Shown: positions 45,428 to 52,236 of the stretch, one piece after another
How the letters are laid out: each line of letters opens with the position of its first letter
Position numbering within the stretch: the first letter of the stretch is position 1
Origin: Chelatococcus sambhunathii
Lineage (GTDB): Bacteria; Pseudomonadota; Alphaproteobacteria; Rhizobiales; Methylopilaceae
Length of the DNA: 59,127 bases
Direction of reading: 5' to 3'
Assembly (NCBI GenBank): GCA_031316315.1
Contig: JADBEO010000023.1
Location: 1-59,127 of the forward strand
Position numbers and translations under genes: made by a program
Notes under the pieces: generated by a model
The model's input: only the letters and a program-made list of their open reading frames with translations
Databases searched by the model: none
What the model was told of the DNA's origin: nothing

Positions 45428-45897
45428 CGCTCCTGATCCCTCTCTCGAAGAGGGGAGGGCCGAGGTGTAGGCGAGGTCGGGTGGAGTCGCCGGGAGGGCA
45501 GCGCGGCGGTCGTTTCTGAACCATCCCAACCGACCCTTATCCTCCCCCGTGCCCGGGGGAGGGATGCGGAGATGCGGCGTTCCAACGCCGTGAGGATCGT
45601 TTCGAGGACGCCGTCGATATTCGCGTCGACGTCCGAGTTCCAGAACCGCCGAACCTGATAGCCGAGAGAGGAGATGACGGCGTCTCTCGCGATGTCGGAT
45701 GGTCTGCCGTGATGACCGCCGTCGATCTCGATCGCCAGACGCTGCTTCCGGAACGAGAAGTCGACGATGTGGTCGCCGATCGGCGCCCGCCGGCGAGGAT
45801 GAAAGCCAAGACTGCGTAAATCGCGCAGCCGCACCCAGAGCTTTGTCTCCTGTGGCGTGAGAGATTTGCGGAGCTGTCGGGCGCGAGCGACGGACAT
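45346..45897 (-). CDS. DUF559 endonuclease-like protein with repeat-derived tail
   Basis: The first 107 or so residues form a DUF559 domain of the PD-(D/E)XK/Vsr-like nuclease fold: N-terminal ARARQLRKSLTPQETKLW, then DHIVDFSFRKQRLAIEIDGGHH with candidate metal ligands Asp46, Glu57 and Asp59, and GYQVRRFWNSDV. At about residue 108 the frame enters the palindromic repeat at 45434-45574 and continues through it for another 75 residues into the opposite strand of the DUF6460 gene, giving a tail rich in Arg, Pro and Ser. A normal family member ends near the repeat border, so the tail looks acquired. A second repeat copy starts 25 bases upstream of the ATG. Confidence 0.75.
   Translation of the reverse strand: MSVARARQLRKSLTPQETKLWVRLRDLRSLGFHPRRRAPIGDHIVDFSFRKQRLAIEIDGGHHGRPSDIARDAVISSLGYQVRRFWNSDVDANIDGVLETILTALERRISASLPRARGRIRVGWDGSETTAALPSRRLHPTSPTPRPSPLRERDQERQRRPEPRLKTRMTIQIGITTQAPIRK
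45434..45574. repeat. Composite palindromic repeat, copy A (141 bp)
   Basis: Matches copy B (45923-46064) along its whole length in the same orientation. It starts atccctctctcgaag, has an internal gggtcgg-type segment and ends with a cctcccccgtgcccgggggaggg hairpin in part (arms cctcccccg/cgggggagg). It forms the 3' end of the DUF559 reading frame. Confidence 0.85.
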
Positions 45898-45922
45898 CCG
45901 AAGAGCATACGGGCATAAGCGC

Positions 45923-46064
45923 TAATCCCTCCCTCGAAGAGGGGAGGGTGGCCCTGAGCGGAGCGAAGGGTCGGGTGGGGTCGCTGGGCGTGGAGCGCGG
46001 TGGTTCCTTCTGAGCCGCACCCCACCCTTACCCTCCCCTGTCCCAGGGGAGGGATTTGGAGATG
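45923..46064. repeat. Composite palindromic repeat, copy B (142 bp)
   Basis: The 3' hairpin is perfect: ccctcccctg - tcc - caggggaggg. The 5' hairpin (ccctccc ... ggggaggg) and an inner pair (ggtgggg and ccccacc) make the whole unit a two-headed palindrome. It lies between the DUF559 start (25 bases away) and the MATE gene. Confidence 0.88.
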
Positions 46065-46106
46065 TCGCGACATGAAATCTGGTCGCACTGATCTCAGCTG
46101 GGCACG

Positions 46107-47462
46107 ATGAGCGCAGTCACCGGAACTCTCCAGCCCATTACCCACGGCCGCGTCCTCGCCATCGCCCTGCCGATGACGCTGGCGAACGTCGCGACGCCGC
46201 TCTCCGGCTTCGTCAACGCGGCGGTCGTCGGCCAGCTCGGGCGGGCGGACCTGCTGGGCGCCATCGCGCTCGCGGCGGTGCTGTTTGACGTCGTGTTCTG
46301 GCCCTTCGCGTTTCTTCGGATGGGAACGACCGGGCTCACCGCGCAGGCCGTCGGCGCCCGCGACCGTGCGGAGGAAAGCGCGGCGCTGTTCCGGGCGCTG
46401 CTGCTGGCGCTCGTCGCGGGCCTCGTCGTCGTCGCGCTGCAGGCGCCGCTCGCCGACCTGATGTTCCGCCTGTTCAGCCCGAGCGAGGCGGTGGAGGCGG
46501 CCGCGCGGCGCTACTACGACATCCGCGTCTGGGCCGCCCCGGTCGCCTTCGCGAACTACGCGGTGCTCGGCTGGATGCTGGGGCGGGGGCGCGCCACGGC
46601 GGGCCTCGCGCTCCAGGTGTTCTTGAACGGCGTCAACGCGGCCGGAAGCGTCTTCTTCGTGCTGGTCCTGCACTGCTCGGTGGAAGGCGCCGCGGCGGCC
46701 TCCGTGCTCGCCGAATGTGCGACGCTTCTCCTCGGCCTCGCCCTAGCCTCCCGCCGCCTTAGGGAGATTAGCCTGCCGCCGCCTTCGCTGGTTCTGGACC
46801 GCGCGCGCATGGTCGCGACCGTCGCCGTCAACCGCGACGTCTTCATCCGCACCCTCGCGCTGATCTCGGCCTATCTGTTCTTCGTCGCGCAGGGCGCGCG
46901 CGCCGGCGACGCGACGCTCGCGGCGAACGGCGTGCTCAACAACCTGTTCCTGATCGGCGGCTACTTCCTCGACGGCTTCGCGACCGCTGCGGAGGCGCTC
47001 TGCGGCGCTGCGGTCGGCGCGCGCGACAGGGGCGCCTTCGAGCGCGCCGCGAAGCTCGCGCTTGTCTGGTGCTTCGCCGTCGCGGCCGTAATCACCATCG
47101 TGTTTCTCGCGGGCGGCGACTGGTTCGTCGCGCTCGTCTCGAAGAGCGCGGAGGTGCGGGCGGCCGCCGAGCCGTTCCTGATCTACGCCGCGCTCGCCCC
47201 GCTCGCCGCGTCGCTCGCCTTCGTGCTCGACGGCGTCTTCATCGGCGCGACCTGGGGCGCGGCCATGCGCAACACGGCGCTGATCGCGATCGCGCTCTAC
47301 TTCGCCGCCTTCTGGGCGCTCGCGCCGAGTCTTGGCAACCACGGGCTCTGGCTTGCGCTGCTCGCCTGGCTGCTGGCGCGGGGGCTTGCGCAGGCGGCCT
47401 TGCTGCCGGGCCTGACACGCAGGACATTTGCGGTCAGCTCGCCGGCTTCGCCTGCGGCATGA
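46107..47462 (+). CDS. MATE family efflux transporter, DinF-like
   Basis: A 451-residue multidrug-and-toxin-extrusion transporter with about twelve membrane helices in two halves. Typical features are the opening ITHGRVLAIALPMTLANVATPLSGFVNAAVVGQLG, of which PMTLANVATPL is the helix-1 motif, the RMGTTGLTAQAVGA block and the repeat in the second half (YFLDGFATAAEALCGAAVGA). It should export cationic or organic compounds using H+ or Na+. Its last 29 bases overlap the end of the convergent membrane-protein gene. Confidence 0.94.
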   Translation: MSAVTGTLQPITHGRVLAIALPMTLANVATPLSGFVNAAVVGQLGRADLLGAIALAAVLFDVVFWPFAFLRMGTTGLTAQAVGARDRAEESAALFRALLLALVAGLVVVALQAPLADLMFRLFSPSEAVEAAARRYYDIRVWAAPVAFANYAVLGWMLGRGRATAGLALQVFLNGVNAAGSVFFVLVLHCSVEGAAAASVLAECATLLLGLALASRRLREISLPPPSLVLDRARMVATVAVNRDVFIRTLALISAYLFFVAQGARAGDATLAANGVLNNLFLIGGYFLDGFATAAEALCGAAVGARDRGAFERAAKLALVWCFAVAAVITIVFLAGGDWFVALVSKSAEVRAAAEPFLIYAALAPLAASLAFVLDGVFIGATWGAAMRNTALIAIALYFAAFWALAPSLGNHGLWLALLAWLLARGLAQAALLPGLTRRTFAVSSPASPAA

Positions 47463-48102
47463 GACGGCGGAAGGCGAGATGCGCCGGCAACACGAACACG
47501 CCGGGCATGCCGATCAGCAGCAAAGCGAGCCAGGCGTAGGGACCCATGAAGGTCTGCGCCGCCTGGTCGTCCGGACCCCAGACGTAGTTGATGTTCACGG
47601 GGGTGAGGCCAGGGTCCGGCCGCGGCGGCGGCATGAAGAAGAAGCAGACGAGAAGGGTGACCGTCGTGATCGTCGCGCAGAACCAGAAGGCGCGCCGGTC
47701 GTAGCCGACCTTGACCACGAGATAGACCAGCAGCAGCGGCAGCCAGCCGTGGAAGGTCGACAGCCCTCGCAGGAACAGCGAGGTGTCCGACTTGAACATG
47801 TAGCCGGTCATGCCGATCAGCGGCGCACCGAACAGCGTGCCGACGAAGTCGGCGATCCAGAGCATCTGCGGCAGGAAGATGCCGGCCGCTGGGATCGACA
47901 GCAGCAGCGGGCTTTCGAGCCAGATCCCGACGAGCGTGAACAGCAGCGCCTGGTCGCAGAAATAGAGGAAGTTGGTCGGGCCATAATACCAGAGATAGAC
48001 GGGGATCATGACGGCCATGAAGGCGCTGTAGGCGAGCTTCACGGCGAGCGGGATCTTTGGCCGGTCGTCGGGACGCTCGATCGTCGCGCTCGTCGCCGTC
48101 AT
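47434..48102 (-). CDS. Polytopic membrane protein, conserved hypothetical
   Basis: A 222-residue protein with about six membrane helices, e.g. LAYSAFMAVMIPVYLWY, ALLFTLVGIWLESPLLL, FHGWLPLLLVYLVVKVGY and AFWFCATITTVTLLVCFFF. The motif GPTNFLYFCDQALL and the segment NYVWGPDD recur in homologous membrane proteins that I know only as hypothetical. The ATG at 48102 has a ggggagaag ribosome-binding site, deciding against the longer open frame. It overlaps the MATE gene end to end. Confidence 0.82.
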   Translation of the reverse strand: MTATSATIERPDDRPKIPLAVKLAYSAFMAVMIPVYLWYYGPTNFLYFCDQALLFTLVGIWLESPLLLSIPAAGIFLPQMLWIADFVGTLFGAPLIGMTGYMFKSDTSLFLRGLSTFHGWLPLLLVYLVVKVGYDRRAFWFCATITTVTLLVCFFFMPPPRPDPGLTPVNINYVWGPDDQAAQTFMGPYAWLALLLIGMPGVFVLPAHLAFRRLMPQAKPAS

Positions 48103-48231
48103 GCGGTCTTCTCCCCTTACGGTTACGGCTCGTGCCGGCGTTGAAATCCGCCTCGTCGCCATCCCTAGACGACGTTCAACCGAGTTGCATGACGATCCAC
48201 GTCGTTGAAAAACGGCGCCCGCTCCGTCGTC

Positions 48232-48310
48232 GTCCTCCGGCTTGACCGGAGGACCCACCTCCACCGTCAAGCTCGGCGCGAAACGTGGATGGTCCGGTCA
48301 AGCCGGACCA
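48232..48310. repeat. Bipartite extragenic palindrome with matching loops
   Basis: Hairpin 1: gtcctccgg - cttga - ccggaggac (48232-48254). Hairpin 2: tggtccgg - tcaag - ccggacca (48290-48310). The arms are perfect and the two loops are complementary to each other, as is the sequence around them, so the unit is itself a larger palindrome. It fills the gap before pyrD's 3' end. Confidence 0.8.
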
Positions 48311-48362
48311 TGACGAGGCGATTTGGCTAGGCCCGCAGGAGCGCGCCAGCCGCCGTCTCCGC

Positions 48363-49460
48363 CTATTCCCCCGGTCCCTCCAGCGCGACGGCCTCGGCGT
48401 CCCGTCCGGTCAGCTCGGCGAGCGAGGCGACGCCCTCCCGGTCGAGCGCCGTCGCCAGTTCGTCGAGGATCCTCAGCGGCAATCCCGGACCCTCGAACAC
48501 CATGGCGCTGTAGAGCTCGACGAGCGTCGCGCCGCCTCGGATCTTGGCGAGCGCGTCGGCGCCGGAACCCACGCCGCCGACGCCGACGAGCGGCATGGCG
48601 CCTTCGAGCCGCCGCCAGGTCTCGGCGAGCATCCAGGTCGAACGGCGCAGCAGCGGCGCGCCGGACAGGCCGCCGGCCTCGCCGGCCGATCGGTTTTTCA
48701 ATCTCGCGGGGCGCGCGAGCGTCGTGTTCGACACCACGAGCCCGTCGAGTCCCCGGTCGCGCGCCACCGCGACCACGTCGTCGAGGCCCGCGAGGTCGAG
48801 ATCCGGCGCGATCTTGAGCAGGATCGGGCGGCGCGGCGCGGCGCGGCCGGCCGCGGCCTCGTCGCGCGCCTCCGTCACGCGCTGGACGAGGTCGTCGAGC
48901 GCCGCCTTCGCCTGCAGGTCGCGAAGGCCCGGCGTGTTGGGCGAGGAGATGTTGACGGTGAAGAATGCGGCGTAGGGCGCGAAGGCCTGGATTCCGGCGA
49001 CGTAGTCCGCTGTCCGATCCTCGGAGTCCTTGTTCGCGCCGATGTTGACGCCGACAAGGCCGGTGCGCCGCGCCCGCCGCCGCAGCCGCTCGCGCACGAC
49101 CTCCATGCCGGCGTTGTTGAAGCCCATCCGGTTCACCACCGCGCGGTCCTCGGCGAGCCGGAACAGGCGCGGCTTCGGGTTGCCTCCTTGCGGCCGCGGC
49201 GTCACCGAGCCGATCTCGACGAAGCCGAAGCCGAGGCCGAGCATGGCGTCGGGCGCGCGGGCGTCCTTGTCGAAACCGGCCGCGAGGCCGAGCGGGTTCG
49301 GGAACTCGATCGAGAAGGCGCGCGTCCTGAGCCGCAGATCGGCCGCTTTCGGATGCCGGGTGGTGAAGCGCTCGAGCGCCGCCAGCGTCGCCTCATGCGC
49401 CGTCTCGGGATCGAGCAGGTGGATCGCGGGCCGCACCAGCGGCCAGAGCGCGCCGATCAC
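48363..49460 (-). CDS. pyrD: Dihydroorotate dehydrogenase (quinone), class 2
   Basis: A 365-residue membrane-associated flavoenzyme that oxidises dihydroorotate to orotate with quinone, in pyrimidine synthesis. The N-terminal amphipathic helix (LWPLVRPAIHLLDPE) is the class 2 membrane anchor; PNPLGLAAGFDKD, VNRMGFNNAGM, VNISSPNTPG with the catalytic serine, and GVGGVGSGADA with the FMN phosphate site follow. It starts at a GTG that overlaps the DUF952 stop (GTGA), so the two genes are coupled. Confidence 0.96.
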   Translation of the reverse strand: MIGALWPLVRPAIHLLDPETAHEATLAALERFTTRHPKAADLRLRTRAFSIEFPNPLGLAAGFDKDARAPDAMLGLGFGFVEIGSVTPRPQGGNPKPRLFRLAEDRAVVNRMGFNNAGMEVVRERLRRRARRTGLVGVNIGANKDSEDRTADYVAGIQAFAPYAAFFTVNISSPNTPGLRDLQAKAALDDLVQRVTEARDEAAAGRAAPRRPILLKIAPDLDLAGLDDVVAVARDRGLDGLVVSNTTLARPARLKNRSAGEAGGLSGAPLLRRSTWMLAETWRRLEGAMPLVGVGGVGSGADALAKIRGGATLVELYSAMVFEGPGLPLRILDELATALDREGVASLAELTGRDAEAVALEGPGE

Positions 49461-49822
49461 GCCGGATCCTCCGGAAGGACATCCTCCGGGAAGAGGCGCC
49501 GTCCGTCGCCTCCGAGCGGCAGCGGCCGGGTCCAGAGCACTGCGGAGAGCGGCAGCGCGCCATAGAGATGCGGAAAGAGGGCCCCGCCGCGCGAGGGCTC
49601 CCATCTCAGAGCGTGGCCGAGCGCCGACGCGTCGACGGCGATCAGCAGCAGATCGTCCTGGCCAGCGAAGTGCTTCGCCGCCGTCTCGCGCGCCTGGCCG
49701 GCCGTGGAGAAGTGGATGTAGCCGTCCGCGAGATCGACGGGCGCGCCCTCGAAACGCCCGGCCCGTTCGGCCGCGCGCCAGAGCGCCAGCGGCGCGATCT
49801 TGTACACGATCCCGTCGGTCAT
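49457..49822 (-). CDS. DUF952 family protein
   Basis: A 121-residue protein of the DUF952 family, recognised by the N-terminus VYKIAPLALWRAAERAGRF, the conserved DGYIHFSTAGQARETAAKHFAG region and the late HLYGALPLSAV. The fold is related to ADP-ribosyltransferase-like folds by family annotation I recall, but no function is established. It is translated just before pyrD with a four-base overlap, the order seen in many Hyphomicrobiales. A ggcggaagg segment precedes the ATG. Confidence 0.9.
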   Translation of the reverse strand: MTDGIVYKIAPLALWRAAERAGRFEGAPVDLADGYIHFSTAGQARETAAKHFAGQDDLLLIAVDASALGHALRWEPSRGGALFPHLYGALPLSAVLWTRPLPLGGDGRRLFPEDVLPEDPA

Positions 49823-50041
49823 CGGCCTTCCGCCTTTTCCGGCTGGGATGAAATCTCTTCGTCCGCGGAACGCAGTCCGAGGCGGGCGCGTTGCCCGGAA
49901 CGAAGAAGCTCTAGAACCGTAGGCCGGTCCGAACAAGCCGCCGACGTCGCGACGTGGTGGACAACGGGCGTTAAAGGCAGTAATTCCTAACGTGTGACAG
50001 AGGTCCCGCGCCGTCAGGGCGGGACGGCAAGGCGGATCACC

Positions 50042-50671
50042 ATGCTCGGCCACGGCCAGATCTGGGCGGCGATCGACGCGCTGGCGGCGAAAAACGGACT
50101 GTCAGCCTCGGGGCTCGCGCGCAAGTCGGGGCTTGACCCGACGACGTTCAACAAGTCGAAGCGGATCGCCGCGGACGGCCGGCCGCGCTGGCCCTCAACA
50201 GAGTCAATCGCCAAGGCGCTCGACGCCACGCGCACGCAGATCGACGACTTCATCGCGCTGGTGACCGGCGCCGCTCCCGAGCCGCGCAAGACCGTGCCGC
50301 TGATCGGCCTCGCCCAGGCGGGCGACGGCGGCTATTTCGACGACGGCGGCTTCCCCACGGGCCAGGGCTGGGACGAGATCGCCTTTCCGGACGTCGAGCG
50401 CGAGCACGCCTACGCGCTCGAGATCTCCGGCGACTCCATGGAGCCGGTCTATCGGGACGGCGACGTCGTGCTGGTCGCCCCCGGAGCTCCGGTCCGCCGC
50501 GGCGACCGGGTCGTGGTGAAGACGGCGGAAGGCGAGGTGCTGGCGAAGGAACTCGCCCGCAAGACGGCGAAGCAGGTCGAACTGCGTTCGCTCAATCCCG
50601 CCTATCCGGACCGCGCCTTCGCCACAGGCGAGGTCGCGTGGATCGCGCGCATCGTCTGGGCGAGCCAGTAG
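50042..50671 (+). CDS. HTH / S24 peptidase transcriptional regulator
   Basis: A 209-residue LexA-like regulator. The N-terminal helix-turn-helix (about 5-70, with [19 protein letters not shown]) is followed by an S24 domain (about 95-205): the catalytic serine is in [14 protein letters not shown] and the lysine in [16 protein letters not shown] possible self-cleavage site of the Ala-Gly type is in LAQAGDGG before the S24 fold. It would repress genes until cleaved or otherwise released; targets are unknown. It is not within a prophage. The upstream GTG at 49994 is a less likely start. Confidence 0.88.
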   Translation: MLGHGQIWAAIDALAAKNGLSASGLARKSGLDPTTFNKSKRIAADGRPRWPSTESIAKALDATRTQIDDFIALVTGAAPEPRKTVPLIGLAQAGDGGYFDDGGFPTGQGWDEIAFPDVEREHAYALEISGDSMEPVYRDGDVVLVAPGAPVRRGDRVVVKTAEGEVLAKELARKTAKQVELRSLNPAYPDRAFATGEVAWIARIVWASQ

Positions 50672-50718
50672 AGCGGCGTGTCCTCGCAAGCGGCGCGCCG
50701 CGTCTTATCTGTCGGTTC

Positions 50719-51009
50719 ATGAGCGCCGACGAACTTTCCCTCACCGACCGGCAGTTCGAGCGCGTCGCCCGCGCGCTCGCTGAGCCGCGCCGCGTGCAGA
50801 TCCTGAAGGAGATCGGCGCGCGGCCCGGGCCTACGCCCTGCGCGGCGCTGCACGAGGCGAAGGAGATCAGCGCCGCGACCCTGTCGCATCATGTGAAAGA
50901 GCTCGAGACCGCGGGGCTGATCGAGATCACCCGCGAGGGCCGCGCCGCGAACCTCACGCTGAACCGGCCCGTGCTCGCCGCCTATCTCGCCCGCCTGTCG
51001 CGGATCTGA
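50719..51009 (+). CDS. ArsR family transcriptional regulator
   Basis: A 96-residue winged-helix repressor with the ArsR-type pattern [19 protein letters not shown], the recognition helix in [20 protein letters not shown] and the wing [11 protein letters not shown]. It lacks a CxC metal motif (one cysteine, Cys in TPCAAL), so it probably does not sense arsenite. It precedes the SDR gene, and the inverted repeat at 51223-51252 is its likely operator. ArsR-SDR pairs are common in proteobacteria. Confidence 0.93.
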   Translation: MSADELSLTDRQFERVARALAEPRRVQILKEIGARPGPTPCAALHEAKEISAATLSHHVKELETAGLIEITREGRAANLTLNRPVLAAYLARLSRI

Positions 51010-51056
51010 GAGCGTACGAGCGGAACGCTGAGCGCCGGCCCATCTCACGCGACGCC

Positions 51057-51151
51057 GTCATTCCGGGCTTTGTCCCGGAATCCATTGCCTCAACGGCTGA
51101 GAAGCTAGGCGAAGTCGATGGAAATGGATCCCGGCGCAAGGCCGGGACGAC
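51057..51151. repeat. Bipartite extragenic palindrome
   Basis: Hairpin 1: ttccggg ... cccggaa (51061-51080). Hairpin 2: tcccggc - gcaag - gccggga (51129-51147). About 48 bases separate them and the outer ends read gtca and cgac. It belongs to the same general type as 2602-2680 and 48232-48310. Confidence 0.7.
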
Positions 51152-51222
51152 GCTGCGAGCCTCCATGCATGACCTGTCCAACCGCTGCGTCGTCCCGTCG
51201 CGCGGGGCGGTCTTGCGCGGAT

Positions 51223-51252
51223 CATTTCGATAATCATCTAACAATCGAAATG
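51223..51252. promoter_or_regulatory. Probable ArsR operator upstream of the SDR gene
   Basis: Perfect nine-base inverted repeat, catttcgat and atcgaaatg, separated by 12 bases (aatcatctaaca). It is 29 bases before the SDR start codon in an otherwise GC-rich region and immediately downstream of the ArsR gene. The size and AT-rich centre suit a winged-helix dimer. Confidence 0.65.
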
Positions 51253-51281
51253 AACGCTCGAGCCTCAAGGAGAGACATCAG

Positions 51282-52031
51282 ATGGGCGAGCTCAAGGGAA
51301 AGACCGCGATCGTCACCGGCGCCTCGAAGGGCATCGGCGCGGGGATCGCCAAAGGCCTCGGCGCCGCAGGGGCGAAGGTCGTGGTGAACTACGCCTCCGA
51401 CAAGGCCGGGGCCGAGAAGGTGGTCGCGGAGATCAAGGCCGGCGGCGGCGAGGCCATCGTCGCGCAGGCCGACATGTCGAAGGCCGCGGACGTCAAGCGC
51501 CTGTTCGACGAGGCCAAGGCGGCCTTCGGCGCGCTCGACGTGCTCGTCAACAACGCCGGCGTCTATCAGTTCGCCCCGATCGAGGAGATCACCGAGGAGC
51601 AGTATCGCCGCCAGTACGACGTCAACGTCCTCGGGCCGCTGCTTGCGACGCAGGAGGCGCTGAAGCATTTCCGCCCCGAGGGCGGCAGCGTGATCAACGT
51701 CTCCTCGGTCGCGAGCACATCCGCCTATCCGACGACCTCGGTCTACTCCTCCACCAAAGCCGCGCTCGACTCCATCACGCGCATCCTCGCGGTCGAACTC
51801 GGCCCGAAGAACATCCGCGTCAACGCGATCAATCCGGGCGGCACCGAGACCGAGGGCCTCGTCGCAGCCGGCGTCAAGGGCAGCGAGTTCGAGCAGCAGA
51901 TGATCGCCTCAACCCCGCTCGGCCGCCTCGGCCGTCCGGACGACATGGCCAAGGTGGCGGTGTTCCTCGCCTCCGACCAGTCGTCCTGGGTAACCGGCGA
52001 GGCCCTGCGCGCCGCCGGCGGGCAGAGGTGA
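51282..52031 (+). CDS. SDR family NAD(P)-dependent oxidoreductase
   Basis: A 249-residue classical short-chain dehydrogenase. The cofactor loop TGASKGIG is at residues 13-20, NNAG follows at about 90, the catalytic Ser is in VSSVAS, and Tyr-Lys in YSSTK (about 155-159). The sequence is close to the glucose-1-dehydrogenase/3-oxoacyl reductase-like group. Substrate unknown. A strong aaggagag ribosome-binding site precedes the ATG, and the inverted repeat just upstream makes control by the neighbouring ArsR likely. Confidence 0.93.
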   Translation: MGELKGKTAIVTGASKGIGAGIAKGLGAAGAKVVVNYASDKAGAEKVVAEIKAGGGEAIVAQADMSKAADVKRLFDEAKAAFGALDVLVNNAGVYQFAPIEEITEEQYRRQYDVNVLGPLLATQEALKHFRPEGGSVINVSSVASTSAYPTTSVYSSTKAALDSITRILAVELGPKNIRVNAINPGGTETEGLVAAGVKGSEFEQQMIASTPLGRLGRPDDMAKVAVFLASDQSSWVTGEALRAAGGQR

Positions 52032-52077
52032 GCCGAACCCGTTAGAGCTCTGAAGACCTTTCAGGACGTGGCGCGAT

Positions 52078-52099
52078 CCCTACCCCTGCGGGGGTAGGG
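52078..52099. repeat. Hairpin ccctacccc/ggggtaggg
   Basis: Perfect nine-base arms around tgcg, 47 bases after the SDR stop. It may end SDR transcription although no T-run follows, and it resembles one arm of the C/G-tract repeat family. Confidence 0.5.
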
Positions 52100-52236
52100 C
52101 AGGGTGACGATCGCTTGGGATAGGGCGCGACGCCGAGCGCGGAGCTCCCTCCTGAGGCCGGCCCGCCGACAGCCGTCATCCAAGGCCAGCGCCCGGTCCG
52201 TCGCGCAGGCCGCGCCTCAGATCGAAGGAAGCGGGC

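Noticed and set aside
45537..46673. 378-codon minus-strand frame across the repeats and MATE gene
   Set aside because: It mixes antisense MATE sequence, repeat sequence and an out-of-frame DUF559 region; the real DUF559 frame is the one starting at 45897.
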